From the NCBI RefSeq assembly GCF_018614585.1, contig NZ_JAGGOI010000014.1:62001-126000 (forward strand): DNA of 64,000 nucleotides, written 5' to 3'. The first letter of the stretch is position 1. The number at the start of each line of letters is the position of its first letter. The notes beneath the pieces are model-generated. The model worked only from the letters and a program-made list of their open reading frames with translations. It was not told where the DNA came from and did not search any database. This document shows, in pieces, positions 32,621 through 40,565 of this stretch. This DNA is from Streptomyces sp. ISL-1 (lineage in GTDB: Bacteria; Actinomycetota; Actinomycetes; Streptomycetales; Streptomycetaceae). A program made the position numbers and the translations under genes.

Positions 32621-33907
32621 TTAGTTACTGCCACCGGTGAAGTGGTTGTGCAGGCCCGGAACCGTCAGCGTGCCGCCGAACTGGCCCGCCTGCGTCACCT
32701 TCACGTTGGTGAAGAAGGCGAAGGGAACATTCAGCGGCGGAGGGGTCTCCGGGCTGAAGGTGACCGGGATGAGGCCGAAGAGGTTGCCCTTCAGCTCCTC
32801 CGTGTACATCGTCACCGTGCCGTTGCGGATCGTCGAGGTGGAGCCCTTGGAGGCCTCGACATGCGCGGTCGTGCCGTTCGGGCCGACCACCAGCTGGTGG
32901 AGGTCCTTGATGTCCACGCTCGAAGCCGTGAACTTCAGGACCTTCTTGATCTTGCCGCTGCCCGTCTTCACCTCGACGATGCCCTTGTAGTCCAGGCCGT
33001 TCAGGGTGAGCAGCGAGCTCTCCAGGATCCACGGGTCGTCCGGGAGCAGGGGCAAGCCCGGCTCCAGGTCCGCCGCGGCGAGCGCCTTCGGGTCCGAGGT
33101 CGGGCACGGGAAGCGCGGCTTGGCGCCGTCCGGGATGTCCACGTCCTGCTTGGGGTCGAGGCTCTTGACCGCGTCGTCGAGCTCCTCGGTCGTCGCCCCG
33201 GCCTTGTCCGCCGCGTCCTTGATGGCGTCCTTGGTCTTGTCCACCGTCTCGTCCACCGCGTCGGTGGGCGCGGACGGCTTGGCGGACGGCTCCGTGGACG
33301 GCTTCGCGGACGGAGTCGTCGACGGCGTCGGCTCGGCGGTCGCCGTGGCGCTCGGCGTCGGGCTGCTGGTCGGCTCCTCGGAGCCGTCCAGGATGTCCTT
33401 GATCGCGTCGCCGACCCCCAGCGGGTCCAGCGGGTTCCTGGTCTGCGTCTCGCTCGGCGTCGGAGACGGGCTCGTCGAGGGCGCGTTCGCGTCCGCGGGC
33501 TTGCCCGCATCGGAGGCCGACGGGGTGGCGTCCGGCTTCGGCTCGTCCCCGTCGTTGCCGCCCGCCGAACCGCTCGGGGTCGGCTCGGGCTCCTGCGACG
33601 GAGTCTCGGAAGGCTTCTCCGACTCCGACGGCTTCGGCGACTCGGACTCCGCCGGCTCGTCCGATCGGGTCACGCACGGACCCGGGGCGAAGGGAATGTC
33701 CTTGTCGTCTGCGACTGCCAGCCTCGGGGTGAGTCCCATGCCCACGAATACGGCGGTGGGCATCGCGGCAAGGGCTATCGCCTTGCTCGCGGGTATCTGC
33801 AGCTTGGTCAGGAGCGATTTCCTTGGAGCCGCATGCCGCGGCCCGGTCTTCGCTCTGATGGAATCACCACCATCAGCCATGCTCAGCTGCGTTTCGTCAC
33901 CCCGCAC
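32621..33907 (-). CDS. Secreted Pro/Ser/Glu-rich protein, third gene of the DUF6230/DUF6114 trio
   Basis: The 428-aa exported protein of unknown function has a basic N-terminus of about 45 residues, a signal-like segment (SKAIALAAMPTAVFVGMGLTPRLAVADD), a long low-complexity region rich in SEPK/TPSPSA (about residues 75-215), a helical amphipathic stretch (DETVDKTKDAIKDAADKAGATTEELDDAVKSL) and a folded C-terminal domain of about 170 residues (LPDDPWILESSLLTLNGLDYKGIVEVKTGSGKIKKVLKFTASSVDIKDLHQLVVGPNG ... NVPFAFFTNVKVTQAGQFGGTLTVPGLHNHF). The start GTG follows GGGAGGAAC and overlaps the DUF6114 gene by 11 bp. Similar proteins carry the database name HypF, but I see no hydrogenase-maturation motif. 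Confidence 0.82.
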   Translation of the reverse strand: MRGDETQLSMADGGDSIRAKTGPRHAAPRKSLLTKLQIPASKAIALAAMPTAVFVGMGLTPRLAVADDKDIPFAPGPCVTRSDEPAESESPKPSESEKPSETPSQEPEPTPSGSAGGNDGDEPKPDATPSASDAGKPADANAPSTSPSPTPSETQTRNPLDPLGVGDAIKDILDGSEEPTSSPTPSATATAEPTPSTTPSAKPSTEPSAKPSAPTDAVDETVDKTKDAIKDAADKAGATTEELDDAVKSLDPKQDVDIPDGAKPRFPCPTSDPKALAAADLEPGLPLLPDDPWILESSLLTLNGLDYKGIVEVKTGSGKIKKVLKFTASSVDIKDLHQLVVGPNGTTAHVEASKGSTSTIRNGTVTMYTEELKGNLFGLIPVTFSPETPPPLNVPFAFFTNVKVTQAGQFGGTLTVPGLHNHFTGGSN

Positions 33908-34451
33908 TGTTCCTCCCGCCGTTGGCGTGGGCAGTCGTTCCGGTCACGTTCGGGTCGTATCGCTCGTCAGCTCGCGACTCGGGAAAGTCCGAGTCACTCG
34001 CGTCGCCTTCCGGGCCAGGAGTCCCTTCCGGCTCGGACCTCTCGACGGACTCGGCCGCCGGCTCGGCGGGTGCCCAAGAGATCGACAGCGCACCACCGAC
34101 CAGGGAGAGCAGGAATCCGATCAGAAACCCGCCGATGTTCGCGACCGGGAGCGAGATAAGCCCGAGAATGATGGTCGCGACACCCGCGAACACCCTGACG
34201 ACGGAGTGGAACCACATCGTCAGGCCGAGCGTCATCAGCAGGACCCCGATGATCAGCGAGCCCGCTCCCGCCGTGGTGGCCATGGCGATCGTGAGGTTGC
34301 CGAGCCGGAGGTCGGCGTACGGCAGGTAGGCGATCGGAATGCCACCGAGCAGGGTGAACAGGCCTGCCCAGAACGGCCGGTTGCCACGCCACGCTCGGAA
34401 ACGCAGCTGCCAATAGGTGAATCCGCGGGAACCAGTGGACTCGGCGCTCAT
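33897..34451 (-). CDS. DUF6114 integral membrane protein
   Basis: The 184-aa protein has a short cytoplasmic N-terminus (FTYWQLRFRAWRGNRPFWAGLF) and four closely packed membrane helices (about residues 25-130: TLLGGIPIAYLPYADLRLG, TTAGAGSLIIGVLLMTLGLTMW, VFAGVATIILGLISLPVANIGG, IGFLLSLVGGALSISW) with an acidic Glu/Pro/Asp tail. The function is unknown. It lies between a DUF6230 gene and the secreted Pro/Ser-rich protein, and these are typically neighbours in Streptomyces, suggesting a membrane platform for two exported partners. GGGAGC precedes the ATG. Confidence 0.85.
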   Translation of the reverse strand: MSAESTGSRGFTYWQLRFRAWRGNRPFWAGLFTLLGGIPIAYLPYADLRLGNLTIAMATTAGAGSLIIGVLLMTLGLTMWFHSVVRVFAGVATIILGLISLPVANIGGFLIGFLLSLVGGALSISWAPAEPAAESVERSEPEGTPGPEGDASDSDFPESRADERYDPNVTGTTAHANGGRNSAG

Positions 34452-34567
34452 GGAAAACAGCTCCCTGGAACGGTCTTACTCAAAGAAAGTGTGAGATGGG
34501 TGGATCGGGCGGGGGCCTCGCACCGAGACCCCGGCCCGTCCAAAGTGCTTACCGGGAGCGGATGCTC

Positions 34568-35200
34568 CTAGAAGCACTCCTTGACGCCCTTGTGAAGCTT
34601 CATCTGCAGACCGCTGAGCTTGAACGTGCCGGCCGTGGTCGCCCACGCCTTCTGCTCAACGTCGGTCAGCGTCGCCAGCCTCGCGCGCTGTGCGAAGCCG
34701 TACGGGTTGGCCCTGGTACCGGGCTGAATGCCCGGGTCCTTGAGCTGACCCGCCGCGACGCCGATGTCGATGTCCTTGAACTCCGCGTCGGCCTTGAGGT
34801 CCGAGACATCCAGGTAGATGTCCGTGGCCTCGACCGGGTGGTTCTTGTCCTGACCGGCCTTGAGCACAAGGCTCACGTTGCCGATGAACGGCACGTTGGG
34901 CGTGACGACCGACTGGCACATGTTGACGATGGTGGCGGTCTTGAAGCCGGACACCGCGACCGGAGCCGCGAAGTCCTTGCCGTCCAGCGTCTTACCGGTT
35001 GCCACGCTGCCGTACTGAACGAAGTTGGTACCGGTCAAGCTCGTGGCTTTGACCTTGAACTCCTGGCCGGAAATGCTGAAGGACGCTGCGAGCGCCCCCT
35101 GTGCCAGGCCGATGCCTATCGCAGCCGTTGCGGCCACACTCGGCACCATGACTAGGGCGAACCGCTTCCATCTGGTTCCGCCACGAGTCAAAGACTCCAT
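34568..35200 (-). CDS. DUF6230 exported protein
   Basis: The 210-aa protein has an N-terminal export/membrane segment (RWKRFALVMVPSVAATAAIGIGLAQGALAASFSISG) and a beta-rich domain (FKVKATSLTGTNFVQYGSV ... VEATDIYLDVSDLKADAEFKDIDIGVAAGQ ... WATTAGTFKLSGLQMKLHKGVKECF). Homologues were named cholesterol esterase on the basis of a Streptomyces lavendulae enzyme; I see no GxSxG lipase motif, so I do not adopt that function. The ATG at 35200 has AAGGAGG 6 nt upstream. It is the first gene of the trio and is preceded by a 650-bp non-coding region with several TTACT/AGTAA palindromes. Confidence 0.85.
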   Translation of the reverse strand: MESLTRGGTRWKRFALVMVPSVAATAAIGIGLAQGALAASFSISGQEFKVKATSLTGTNFVQYGSVATGKTLDGKDFAAPVAVSGFKTATIVNMCQSVVTPNVPFIGNVSLVLKAGQDKNHPVEATDIYLDVSDLKADAEFKDIDIGVAAGQLKDPGIQPGTRANPYGFAQRARLATLTDVEQKAWATTAGTFKLSGLQMKLHKGVKECF

Positions 35201-35559
35201 GAATTTCCTCCTTCTCGGACGTACATCTCCGGTCCGGACCGTGGGCCCGTCCTGGGATGGGAGAAGTGCTACGTCCTCGGGAAGGAGAGCGCCCGTACTT
35301 TCAGGCGCGAGCTGCGTCCGAAACACTGGCGATCACCCCCGAGCGACAACCACTGGTCGCGCCTGACGCATCACGCACAACCTGCCGGACAGGCCCTGCC
35401 GTTCGGCAGGAACCCCCCTGTCCGCGACCGGCGCCACTGCCGCCGGTCCACCCGGTGGGGACCCAAGGTTCCGCGGCGCGACTGGGAGCCGAGCCGGTGC
35501 GGTATTGGACCGAGCGTGGCCGATCGTGGTCCATTCCAAGCCCCGGCACAAGGGGGTTC

Positions 35560-35575
35560 GTTACTCGCTAGTAAC
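35560..35575. promoter_or_regulatory. Palindrome GTTACT-CGCT-AGTAAC
   Basis: Perfect 6-4-6 palindrome upstream of the DUF6230 trio. It shares the TTACT/AGTAA arms with sites at 35691 and 39474. Confidence 0.65.
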
Positions 35576-35690
35576 GGCCTGATAACCACGCCACGACGGC
35601 TTGATGTCACTCGGCCACACAGGGTGTTACCAAGCGGTGCGTCAGAGGGGTTGATTGCCGCCAAAAAGCGGACAGAACAAGCGGGTTGAT

Positions 35691-35733
35691 TTACTGCGAG
35701 TAACAGAGCCTTCGTTTACCAAGTTTTAGTAAA
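35691..35733. promoter_or_regulatory. Two further TTACT/AGTAA-type palindromes
   Basis: TTACT-GCG-AGTAA(C) at 35691-35704 and the looser TTTAC-(9 nt)-GTAAA at 35715-35733. Together with 35560 they suggest a multi-site regulator acting on the DUF6230 promoter. Confidence 0.55.
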
Positions 35734-35766
35734 GAGCGGCTGCGTATTGTCACTGTGTCGCCAAAT

Positions 35767-35797
35767 CGGCAGCGGCGCCTCACCGGCGCCGCTGCCG
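35767..35797 (-). terminator. Terminator after the thioredoxin-like gene
   Basis: Perfect 13-bp stem CGGCAGCGGCGCC / GGCGCCGCTGCCG with a 5-nt loop, 57 nt after the stop on the minus strand. Confidence 0.88.
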
Positions 35798-35853
35798 CAA
35801 AACCGTCAGACCTGGCGGAACAGAGCGTTCGGTACAGGTCTTTCAAACATGGC

Positions 35854-36813
35854 TCAGAAGAGCACTCGTGACAGCGCCGAGCGCGCCGTCGTCACCCGCG
35901 GGTCCTCCGGGCCGACCACCTCGAAGAGTTCGAGCAGTCGCACCCGTGCCGCGTCGCGGTCCTCGCCCGTCGTGCGGCGCACCGCCTCGATCAGCCGGCC
36001 GAAGGCGTCCTCGACATGACCGCCGACCAGATCCAGGTCGGCCGCCGAGATCTGGGCCTGTACATCGGCCGGATTGTCGGCCGCTTCCTGGCGCACCTTC
36101 TGCGGGTCCAGGTCCTGTACGCGGGCGAGCAGTTCGGCCTGGGCGAGGCCCAGCTTCGCCTCGGTGTTGCCGGGGTCGTCGGACAGCACGTTCTTGTACG
36201 CCTGGACAGCACCGCCGAAGTCGCCCGCGTCCAGCGCCTGTACGGCCGCTTCCAGCAGGGCGTCGTACGGGCCCTCGGGCACGACGGCCGCGGCCGGCTC
36301 CTCGACGCCCGCCTCGTCGCCGACCGTGATGCCGGTGAGGCCGAAGCGCTCCTCGGCAACCTGGATCAGCTGGTCCAGCGTCTGGCGGATCTGGGCTTCG
36401 GGGGCCGCGCCCTGGAAGAGCGGCAGGGCCTGGCCGGCCACCACCGCGAACACGGCCGGGATGCCCTGGATCCCGAACTGCTGCATCAGCATCTGGTTGG
36501 CGTCGACGTCGATCTTGGCCAGCACGAACCGGCCGCCGTACTCCTGCGTCAGCCGCTCGAGCAGCGGGCTGAGCTGCTTGCAGGGCTCGCACCACTCGGC
36601 CCAGAAGTCGATGACGACCGGGACTTCGTTGGAGCGCTGGAGGACGTCGCGCTCGAAGCCCGCCTCATCGACATCGATCACCAGACTGGAAGGGGGTACG
36701 GCACCGGCGCCGCCCTGGGCGCGGGCGTGCTCCGCCTTCGCCTTGGCCTCACCGGCCGCCTTCACCGCGGCGAGGTCGACGACGCCGCTCATAGACATGT
36801 TCCTAGGCTGCAT
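35854..36813 (-). CDS. Thioredoxin/TPR chaperone-like protein (CnoX/YbbN type)
   Basis: The 319-aa cytoplasmic protein has a Gln/Ala-rich N-terminus, a thioredoxin fold with active site WAEWCEPCKQLSP (CEPC) and the cis-Pro motif GIQGIPAVF, then a C-terminal TPR-like helical region (ALLEAAVQALDAGDFGGAVQAYKNVLSDDPGNTEAKLGLAQAELLARVQ ... FGRLIEAVRRTTGEDRDAARVRLLELFEVVGPEDPRV). This layout is that of CnoX/YbbN, which protects proteins from oxidation and aggregation and works with GroEL in E. coli. Unlike E. coli CnoX, both active-site cysteines are present, so redox activity is likely. The ATG at 36813 is chosen from GGGGGAGG upstream. It is divergent from a TetR gene. Confidence 0.87.
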   Translation of the reverse strand: MQPRNMSMSGVVDLAAVKAAGEAKAKAEHARAQGGAGAVPPSSLVIDVDEAGFERDVLQRSNEVPVVIDFWAEWCEPCKQLSPLLERLTQEYGGRFVLAKIDVDANQMLMQQFGIQGIPAVFAVVAGQALPLFQGAAPEAQIRQTLDQLIQVAEERFGLTGITVGDEAGVEEPAAAVVPEGPYDALLEAAVQALDAGDFGGAVQAYKNVLSDDPGNTEAKLGLAQAELLARVQDLDPQKVRQEAADNPADVQAQISAADLDLVGGHVEDAFGRLIEAVRRTTGEDRDAARVRLLELFEVVGPEDPRVTTARSALSRVLF

Positions 36814-36941
36814 GAGTACATCCTCCCCCTTCCGCGCGTGCATGTGAAAAGGACGGCCAAGAGACCGCCGCACTGGCGAAAATATTCGGCGCCGGGTCCC
36901 CACCTGGCGCCAGTGGTCGTCGCTCGAGCCGGTCAGGCTTT

Positions 36942-36958
36942 CGCTACGAGTCGTAGCG
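36942..36958. promoter_or_regulatory. Palindrome CGCTACG-AGT-CGTAGCG
   Basis: Perfect 7-3-7 palindrome about 90 bp upstream of the TetR start, between divergent genes. Probable operator of the TetR regulator. Confidence 0.6.
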
Positions 36959-37030
36959 TAACTGGATCCGCCGCGGCGTGTGTGAGATTCCTCCGGTGAA
37001 CTGGCTCACAGCAGATCGCGTACCCGCCGG

Positions 37031-37036
37031 TATGGT
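37031..37036 (+). promoter_or_regulatory. -10 box of a leaderless TetR transcript
   Basis: TATGGT ends 7 nt before ATG at 37044, with no Shine-Dalgarno. This decides the TetR start. Confidence 0.5.
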
Positions 37037-37043
37037 CGCCGTC

Positions 37044-37679
37044 ATGTGCAAGCACACCCGCCCCGAAACCGTGCGTACAGGTCGTACGGGACGCCCTCGC
37101 AGCGTCGAAGCCGATACCGCGATCCTCGAGGCGACTCGGGCGGCGCTCGTCGAGCTGGGCTGGTCGAAGCTGACGATGGGGGATGTGGCCACCCGCGCGG
37201 GGGTCGCCAAGACCACTCTCTACCGCCGCTGGACGAACAAGAACGAGCTCGTCGTCGACGCCGTCGCTGTTCTCTTCGACGAGCTCGAACTCCCCGACCG
37301 CGGAAGCCTGATCGCCGATGTGGAGGGCGTGGTGCTGCAGTTCGCGGCGCTGCTTGCCCGGCCCGAGGCCAAGACAGCCCTGATGGCCGTGGTCGCGGAG
37401 TCGACGCGGGACGACGCGCTGCGGATACGTATCCGCTCGGCGATCGTCGACCGGCAGAAGCGGCTGGTGCTCGAGGGCCGGGCACGCGCGCAGGCCCGCG
37501 GCGAGCTGCCGTACGAGGACGACCCGGAGGCGGCAGCCCGCAGCGCGGACCTGATCTTCGATGTGATCGCGGGAGCGGTCGTGCACCGGGCACTGGTCAG
37601 CGCCGAGCCGGTGGATCAGGCGTGGGCGCGCAGCTTCACGCTCCTGCTGGTGTCCGGGCTCGCGTCCCTCGGCTCCTGA
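37044..37679 (+). CDS. TetR/AcrR-family transcriptional regulator
   Basis: The 211-aa repressor has an N-terminal HTH (GRPRSVEADTAILEATRAALVELGWSKLTMGDVATRAGVAKTTLYRRWTNKNELVVDAVAVLF) and a ligand-binding C-terminal domain of the TetR_C_11 type (EAKTALMAVVAESTRDDALRIRIRSAIVDRQKRLVLEGRARAQARGELP). The start at 37044 follows from leaderless spacing; in-frame ATGs at 37032 and 36978 are alternatives. It lies between the thioredoxin gene and icmA, and near the TTACT/AGTAA palindromes. Whether it binds its own 36942 palindrome or those sites is open. Confidence 0.9.
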   Translation: MCKHTRPETVRTGRTGRPRSVEADTAILEATRAALVELGWSKLTMGDVATRAGVAKTTLYRRWTNKNELVVDAVAVLFDELELPDRGSLIADVEGVVLQFAALLARPEAKTALMAVVAESTRDDALRIRIRSAIVDRQKRLVLEGRARAQARGELPYEDDPEAAARSADLIFDVIAGAVVHRALVSAEPVDQAWARSFTLLLVSGLASLGS

Positions 37680-37764
37680 CGAGGAACCGCGAGCAGCCGC
37701 TCCACCTCGCTCCCGTAGAGCCGCGCCGCACGCCGGGGCGTCGGCCCGGCGCGCTCGCCCGCCG

Positions 37765-39465
37765 TCAGAAGCCCGGCGGCTCGGTGTACGTCCCCCACTC
37801 GTCCCGCAGGGCGTCGCAGATCTCGCCCAGGGTGGCCTCGGCGCGGACCGCCTCCAGCATCGGCTCGATCATGTTCGAGCCGTCCCGGGCCGCGGCCAGC
37901 ATCTTCTCCAGCGAGGACCGGACACGCTCGTCGTCACGGTCGTTCTTGCGTTCCGCCAGGACCCGTACCTGCTCGCGCTCGACCTCGTGGCTGACCCGCA
38001 GGATCTCCAGATCGCCGGTGACCGAGCCGTGGTGGACGTTGACGCCGACGACCCGCTTGTCGCCCTTCTCCAGGGCCTGCTGGTACTGGAAGGCCGACTC
38101 GGCGATCTCGCCGGTGAACCAGCCGTCCTCGATGCCGCGCAGGATGCCGGAGGTGATGGGGCCGATCGGGTGCTGCCCGTCCGGGTGCGCCCGCCGGCCG
38201 CGCTCCTTGATCTGGTCGAAGATCTTCTCGGCGTCGGCCTCGATACGGTCGGTGAGCTGCTCGACGAACCAGGAGCCGCCCAGCGGATCGGCGACATTGG
38301 CGACGCCGGTCTCCTCCATCAGCACCTGCTGGGTACGCAGCGCGATCTCCGCGGCCTGCTCGCTGGGGAGCGCGAGGGTCTCGTCCAGGGCGTTGGTGTG
38401 CAGGGAGTTGGTGCCGCCGAGGATCGCGGACAGCGCCTCGACCGCGGTGCGTACGACGTTGTTGTACGGCTGCTGGGCGGTGAGCGAGACACCCGCGGTC
38501 TGCGTGTGGAAGCGCAGCCACTGAGCCTTGTCGGTCTTCGCGCCGTACACGTCCTTCATCCAGCGCGCCCAGATCCGGCGTGCCGCGCGGAACTTGGCGA
38601 TCTCCTCGAAGAAGTCGAGGTGCGCGTCGAAGAAGAAGGACAGGCCGGGCGCGAAGGTGTCCACGTCCAGGCCGCGGCTCAGCCCCAGCTCGACGTAGCC
38701 GAAGCCGTCGGCGAGCGTGTACGCGAGCTCCTGCGCGGCCGTCGCGCCCGCCTCGCGGATGTGGTAGCCGGAGACCGAGAGCGGCTTGTACGCGGGGATG
38801 CCCGACGCACAGTGCTCCATCAGGTCGCCGATCAGACGCAGATGCGGCTCGGGCTGGAAGAGCCACTCCTTCTGCGCGATGTACTCCTTGAAAATGTCCG
38901 TCTGGAGTGTGCCGTTGAGTACGGCCGGGTCGATGCCCTGGCGCTCGGCGGCGACCAGGTACATGCAGAAGACCGGGACGGCGGGCCCGGAGATCGTCAT
39001 GGACGTCGTCACATCGCCGAGCGGGATGTCCTTGAACAGGACCTCCACGTCGGCGGCGGAGTCGATGGCGACGCCGCAGTGGCCGACCTCGCCGAGCGAG
39101 CGCGGGTCGTCGGAGTCACGGCCCATAAGGGTCGGCATGTCGAATGCGACGGAGAGCCCGCCGCCGCCGTTGGCCAGGATCGTCTTGTAGCGCTCGTTGG
39201 TCTGCTCGGCGTTGCCGAAGCCCGCGAACTGGCGGATGGTCCAGGTACGGCCGCGGTAGCCGGTCGGGTACAGGCCGCGGGTGAAGGGGTACTCCCCCGG
39301 CCAGCCGATCCGCTCGAAACCCTCATAGGTGTCCCCGGGCCTCGGCCCGTACGCGGGCTCTACCGAGTCCCCGGAGAGCGTGGAGAAATCCGCGTCCCGC
39401 TTGCGTGCCTTGTCGTAACGGGCCTGCCAGCGTCGGCGGCCTTCCTCGATCGCGTCAGCGTCCAT
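37765..39465 (-). CDS. icmA: Isobutyryl-CoA mutase large subunit IcmA
   Basis: IcmA is the catalytic subunit of the coenzyme-B12-dependent mutase that interconverts isobutyryl-CoA and n-butyryl-CoA, linking valine breakdown to butyryl-CoA and polyketide precursors. The 566-aa length equals that of S. cinnamonensis IcmA, and the sequence is nearly colinear (MDADAIEEGRRRWQARYDKARKRDADF, EYPFTRGLYPTGYRGRTWTIRQFAGFGNAEQTNERYK, GLSVAFDMPTLMGRDSDDPRSLGEVGHCGVAID, RFHTQTAGVSLTAQQPYNNVVRT, EETGVANVADPLGGSWFVE). It lacks the B12-binding domain, which is on the separate small subunit IcmB, not in this window. The ATG at 39465 has GAAGGT upstream and starts the conserved region. A 24-bp palindrome lies 9 bp upstream. 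Confidence 0.96.
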   Translation of the reverse strand: MDADAIEEGRRRWQARYDKARKRDADFSTLSGDSVEPAYGPRPGDTYEGFERIGWPGEYPFTRGLYPTGYRGRTWTIRQFAGFGNAEQTNERYKTILANGGGGLSVAFDMPTLMGRDSDDPRSLGEVGHCGVAIDSAADVEVLFKDIPLGDVTTSMTISGPAVPVFCMYLVAAERQGIDPAVLNGTLQTDIFKEYIAQKEWLFQPEPHLRLIGDLMEHCASGIPAYKPLSVSGYHIREAGATAAQELAYTLADGFGYVELGLSRGLDVDTFAPGLSFFFDAHLDFFEEIAKFRAARRIWARWMKDVYGAKTDKAQWLRFHTQTAGVSLTAQQPYNNVVRTAVEALSAILGGTNSLHTNALDETLALPSEQAAEIALRTQQVLMEETGVANVADPLGGSWFVEQLTDRIEADAEKIFDQIKERGRRAHPDGQHPIGPITSGILRGIEDGWFTGEIAESAFQYQQALEKGDKRVVGVNVHHGSVTGDLEILRVSHEVEREQVRVLAERKNDRDDERVRSSLEKMLAAARDGSNMIEPMLEAVRAEATLGEICDALRDEWGTYTEPPGF

Positions 39466-39473
39466 ACCTTCGA

Positions 39474-39497
39474 ATTTACTTGGACGTCCTAGTAAAT
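39474..39497. promoter_or_regulatory. 24-bp palindrome at the icmA start
   Basis: Arms ATTTACTTGGAC (39474-39485) and GTCCTAGTAAAT (39486-39497) match at 11 of 12 positions. It lies 9-32 bp upstream of the icmA ATG, where it would block the promoter or ribosome access. TTTACT/AGTAAA resembles the sites near 35560-35733. Confidence 0.8.
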
Positions 39498-39552
39498 GTC
39501 GATGGCTGAAGCCCCGCACTTGCGCACAGGGCTCAACTTTGATCCGTATGGG

Positions 39553-39879
39553 TTACGCCTCGGCGGTCGCCACGTCGCCGTCCGTGACCAGCGGCCGGAT
39601 CTCGCGGGTGATCTTCGGCTCGACGAAGAACGAGGCCACCGGGATACAGCCCGCGGCGAGCACCCAGAGCAGCTTGCCGAACGGCCACTTCGCCTTGGAG
39701 CCGAGATCGAAGGCGAAAATCACGTAGATGATGAACAACACACCGTGGACCTGCGAGATCAGCATGGTGTCGCCGACCTCGAAGACGTACTTCAGGATGA
39801 TCGCCGCGGTGAAGACCAGCAGCCAGACGGCGGTGACATACGCCATCACCCGGTAACGGGACAGCACGCTCTGTTTCAT
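39553..39879 (-). CDS. DUF3817 small membrane protein (first copy)
   Basis: The 108-aa protein has three membrane segments (RYRVMAYVTAVWLLVFTAAIILKYV, VHGVLFIIYVIFAFDLG, LLWVLAAGCIPVASFFVEP) and the conserved VHG..FIIYV..A.DLG core of DUF3817. The function is unknown. The ATG at 39879 (MKQSVLSRYR) is chosen because the hydrophobic core starts there. A second DUF3817 gene lies at 43655-43999. A HTH MarR gene follows upstream on the same strand. Confidence 0.85.
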   Translation of the reverse strand: MKQSVLSRYRVMAYVTAVWLLVFTAAIILKYVFEVGDTMLISQVHGVLFIIYVIFAFDLGSKAKWPFGKLLWVLAAGCIPVASFFVEPKITREIRPLVTDGDVATAEA

Positions 39880-40042
39880 GCGTACGAGCGTAACCGCACC
39901 GAAAATCGCCGCGGATGCGGGGAGCATGCGAGCACTCGGTAACGGGCGAGCACCTTCGACGGACCGTCCCCGCGCCGGCCGGCAACATCGCACGACCTGC
40001 GGTTACCCCGCTACCGGGCCCGGGGGCTCGCTACCGGCCACG

Positions 40043-40555
40043 TCAGCCGACGTCCTCGAAGTCCCGCGCGGCGACGCGCAGCGGGCGGAGCATCGCGAAG
40101 ATCTCCGCGCACTCCTCGGCGTCATACGCACCGAGCCCGAAGTCCATCTCCATCAGGTCGCGGGTGGCCGCCTCCACGACCTGACGGCCCTTCTCGGTGA
40201 TGGAGGCGAGTGTGCCGCGCCCGTCGTTCGGATTGGGCCGCTTGCCGACCAGACCGGACTTCACCAGGCGGTCCACGGTGTTCGTCACCGAGGTGGGGTG
40301 GACCATCAGCCGCTCGCCGATCTTGGACATCGGCAGCTCGCCCGCCTTGGAGAAGGTGAGCAGCACCAGTGCCTCGTAGCGCGCGAAGGTCAGTCCGTAC
40401 GGCTTGACGACGGCGTCGACCTCGGCGAGCAGGATCTGGTGCGCGCGCATGATCGAAGTGATCGCGGACATCGAGGGCACGGGTCCCCATCGCTGCTGCC
40501 AGAGCTCGTCGGCTCGGGCGATGGGGTCGAAGGGGAGGCTGAGCGGCTTCGGCAC
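40043..40555 (-). CDS. MarR-family transcriptional regulator (first)
   Basis: The 170-aa winged-helix regulator shows SIMRAHQILLAEVDAVVKPYGLTFARYEALVLLTFSKAGELPMSKIGERLMVHPTSVTNTVDRLVKSGLVGKRPNPNDGRGTLASITEKGRQVVEAATRDLM, including the DGRG wing. It is in the syntenic position of SCO5413 near icmA in S. coelicolor (recalled). No ligand is predictable. It lies downstream of the MFS gene on the same strand, with a 10-bp gap, so it may be co-transcribed with it. Confidence 0.9.
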   Translation of the reverse strand: MPKPLSLPFDPIARADELWQQRWGPVPSMSAITSIMRAHQILLAEVDAVVKPYGLTFARYEALVLLTFSKAGELPMSKIGERLMVHPTSVTNTVDRLVKSGLVGKRPNPNDGRGTLASITEKGRQVVEAATRDLMEMDFGLGAYDAEECAEIFAMLRPLRVAARDFEDVG

Positions 40556-40565
40556 GGCACCGACC

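Larger units (their letters stand above)
35201..35853. other. Long upstream region of the DUF6230 trio
   Basis: 650 bp without a supported gene. From the right it holds the thioredoxin-gene terminator (35767-35797), an AT-richer stretch (35560-35750) with three TTACT/AGTAA-type palindromes, then GC-rich sequence up to the DUF6230 ribosome-binding site. The trio promoter is probably in the AT-rich part, giving an unusually long leader, or a second promoter lies nearer. Confidence 0.5.

Noticed and set aside
34568..35200. Naming the DUF6230 protein a cholesterol esterase
   Set aside because: The label follows homology to one reported enzyme, but no GxSxG or other hydrolase motif is visible, so I keep the family name only.
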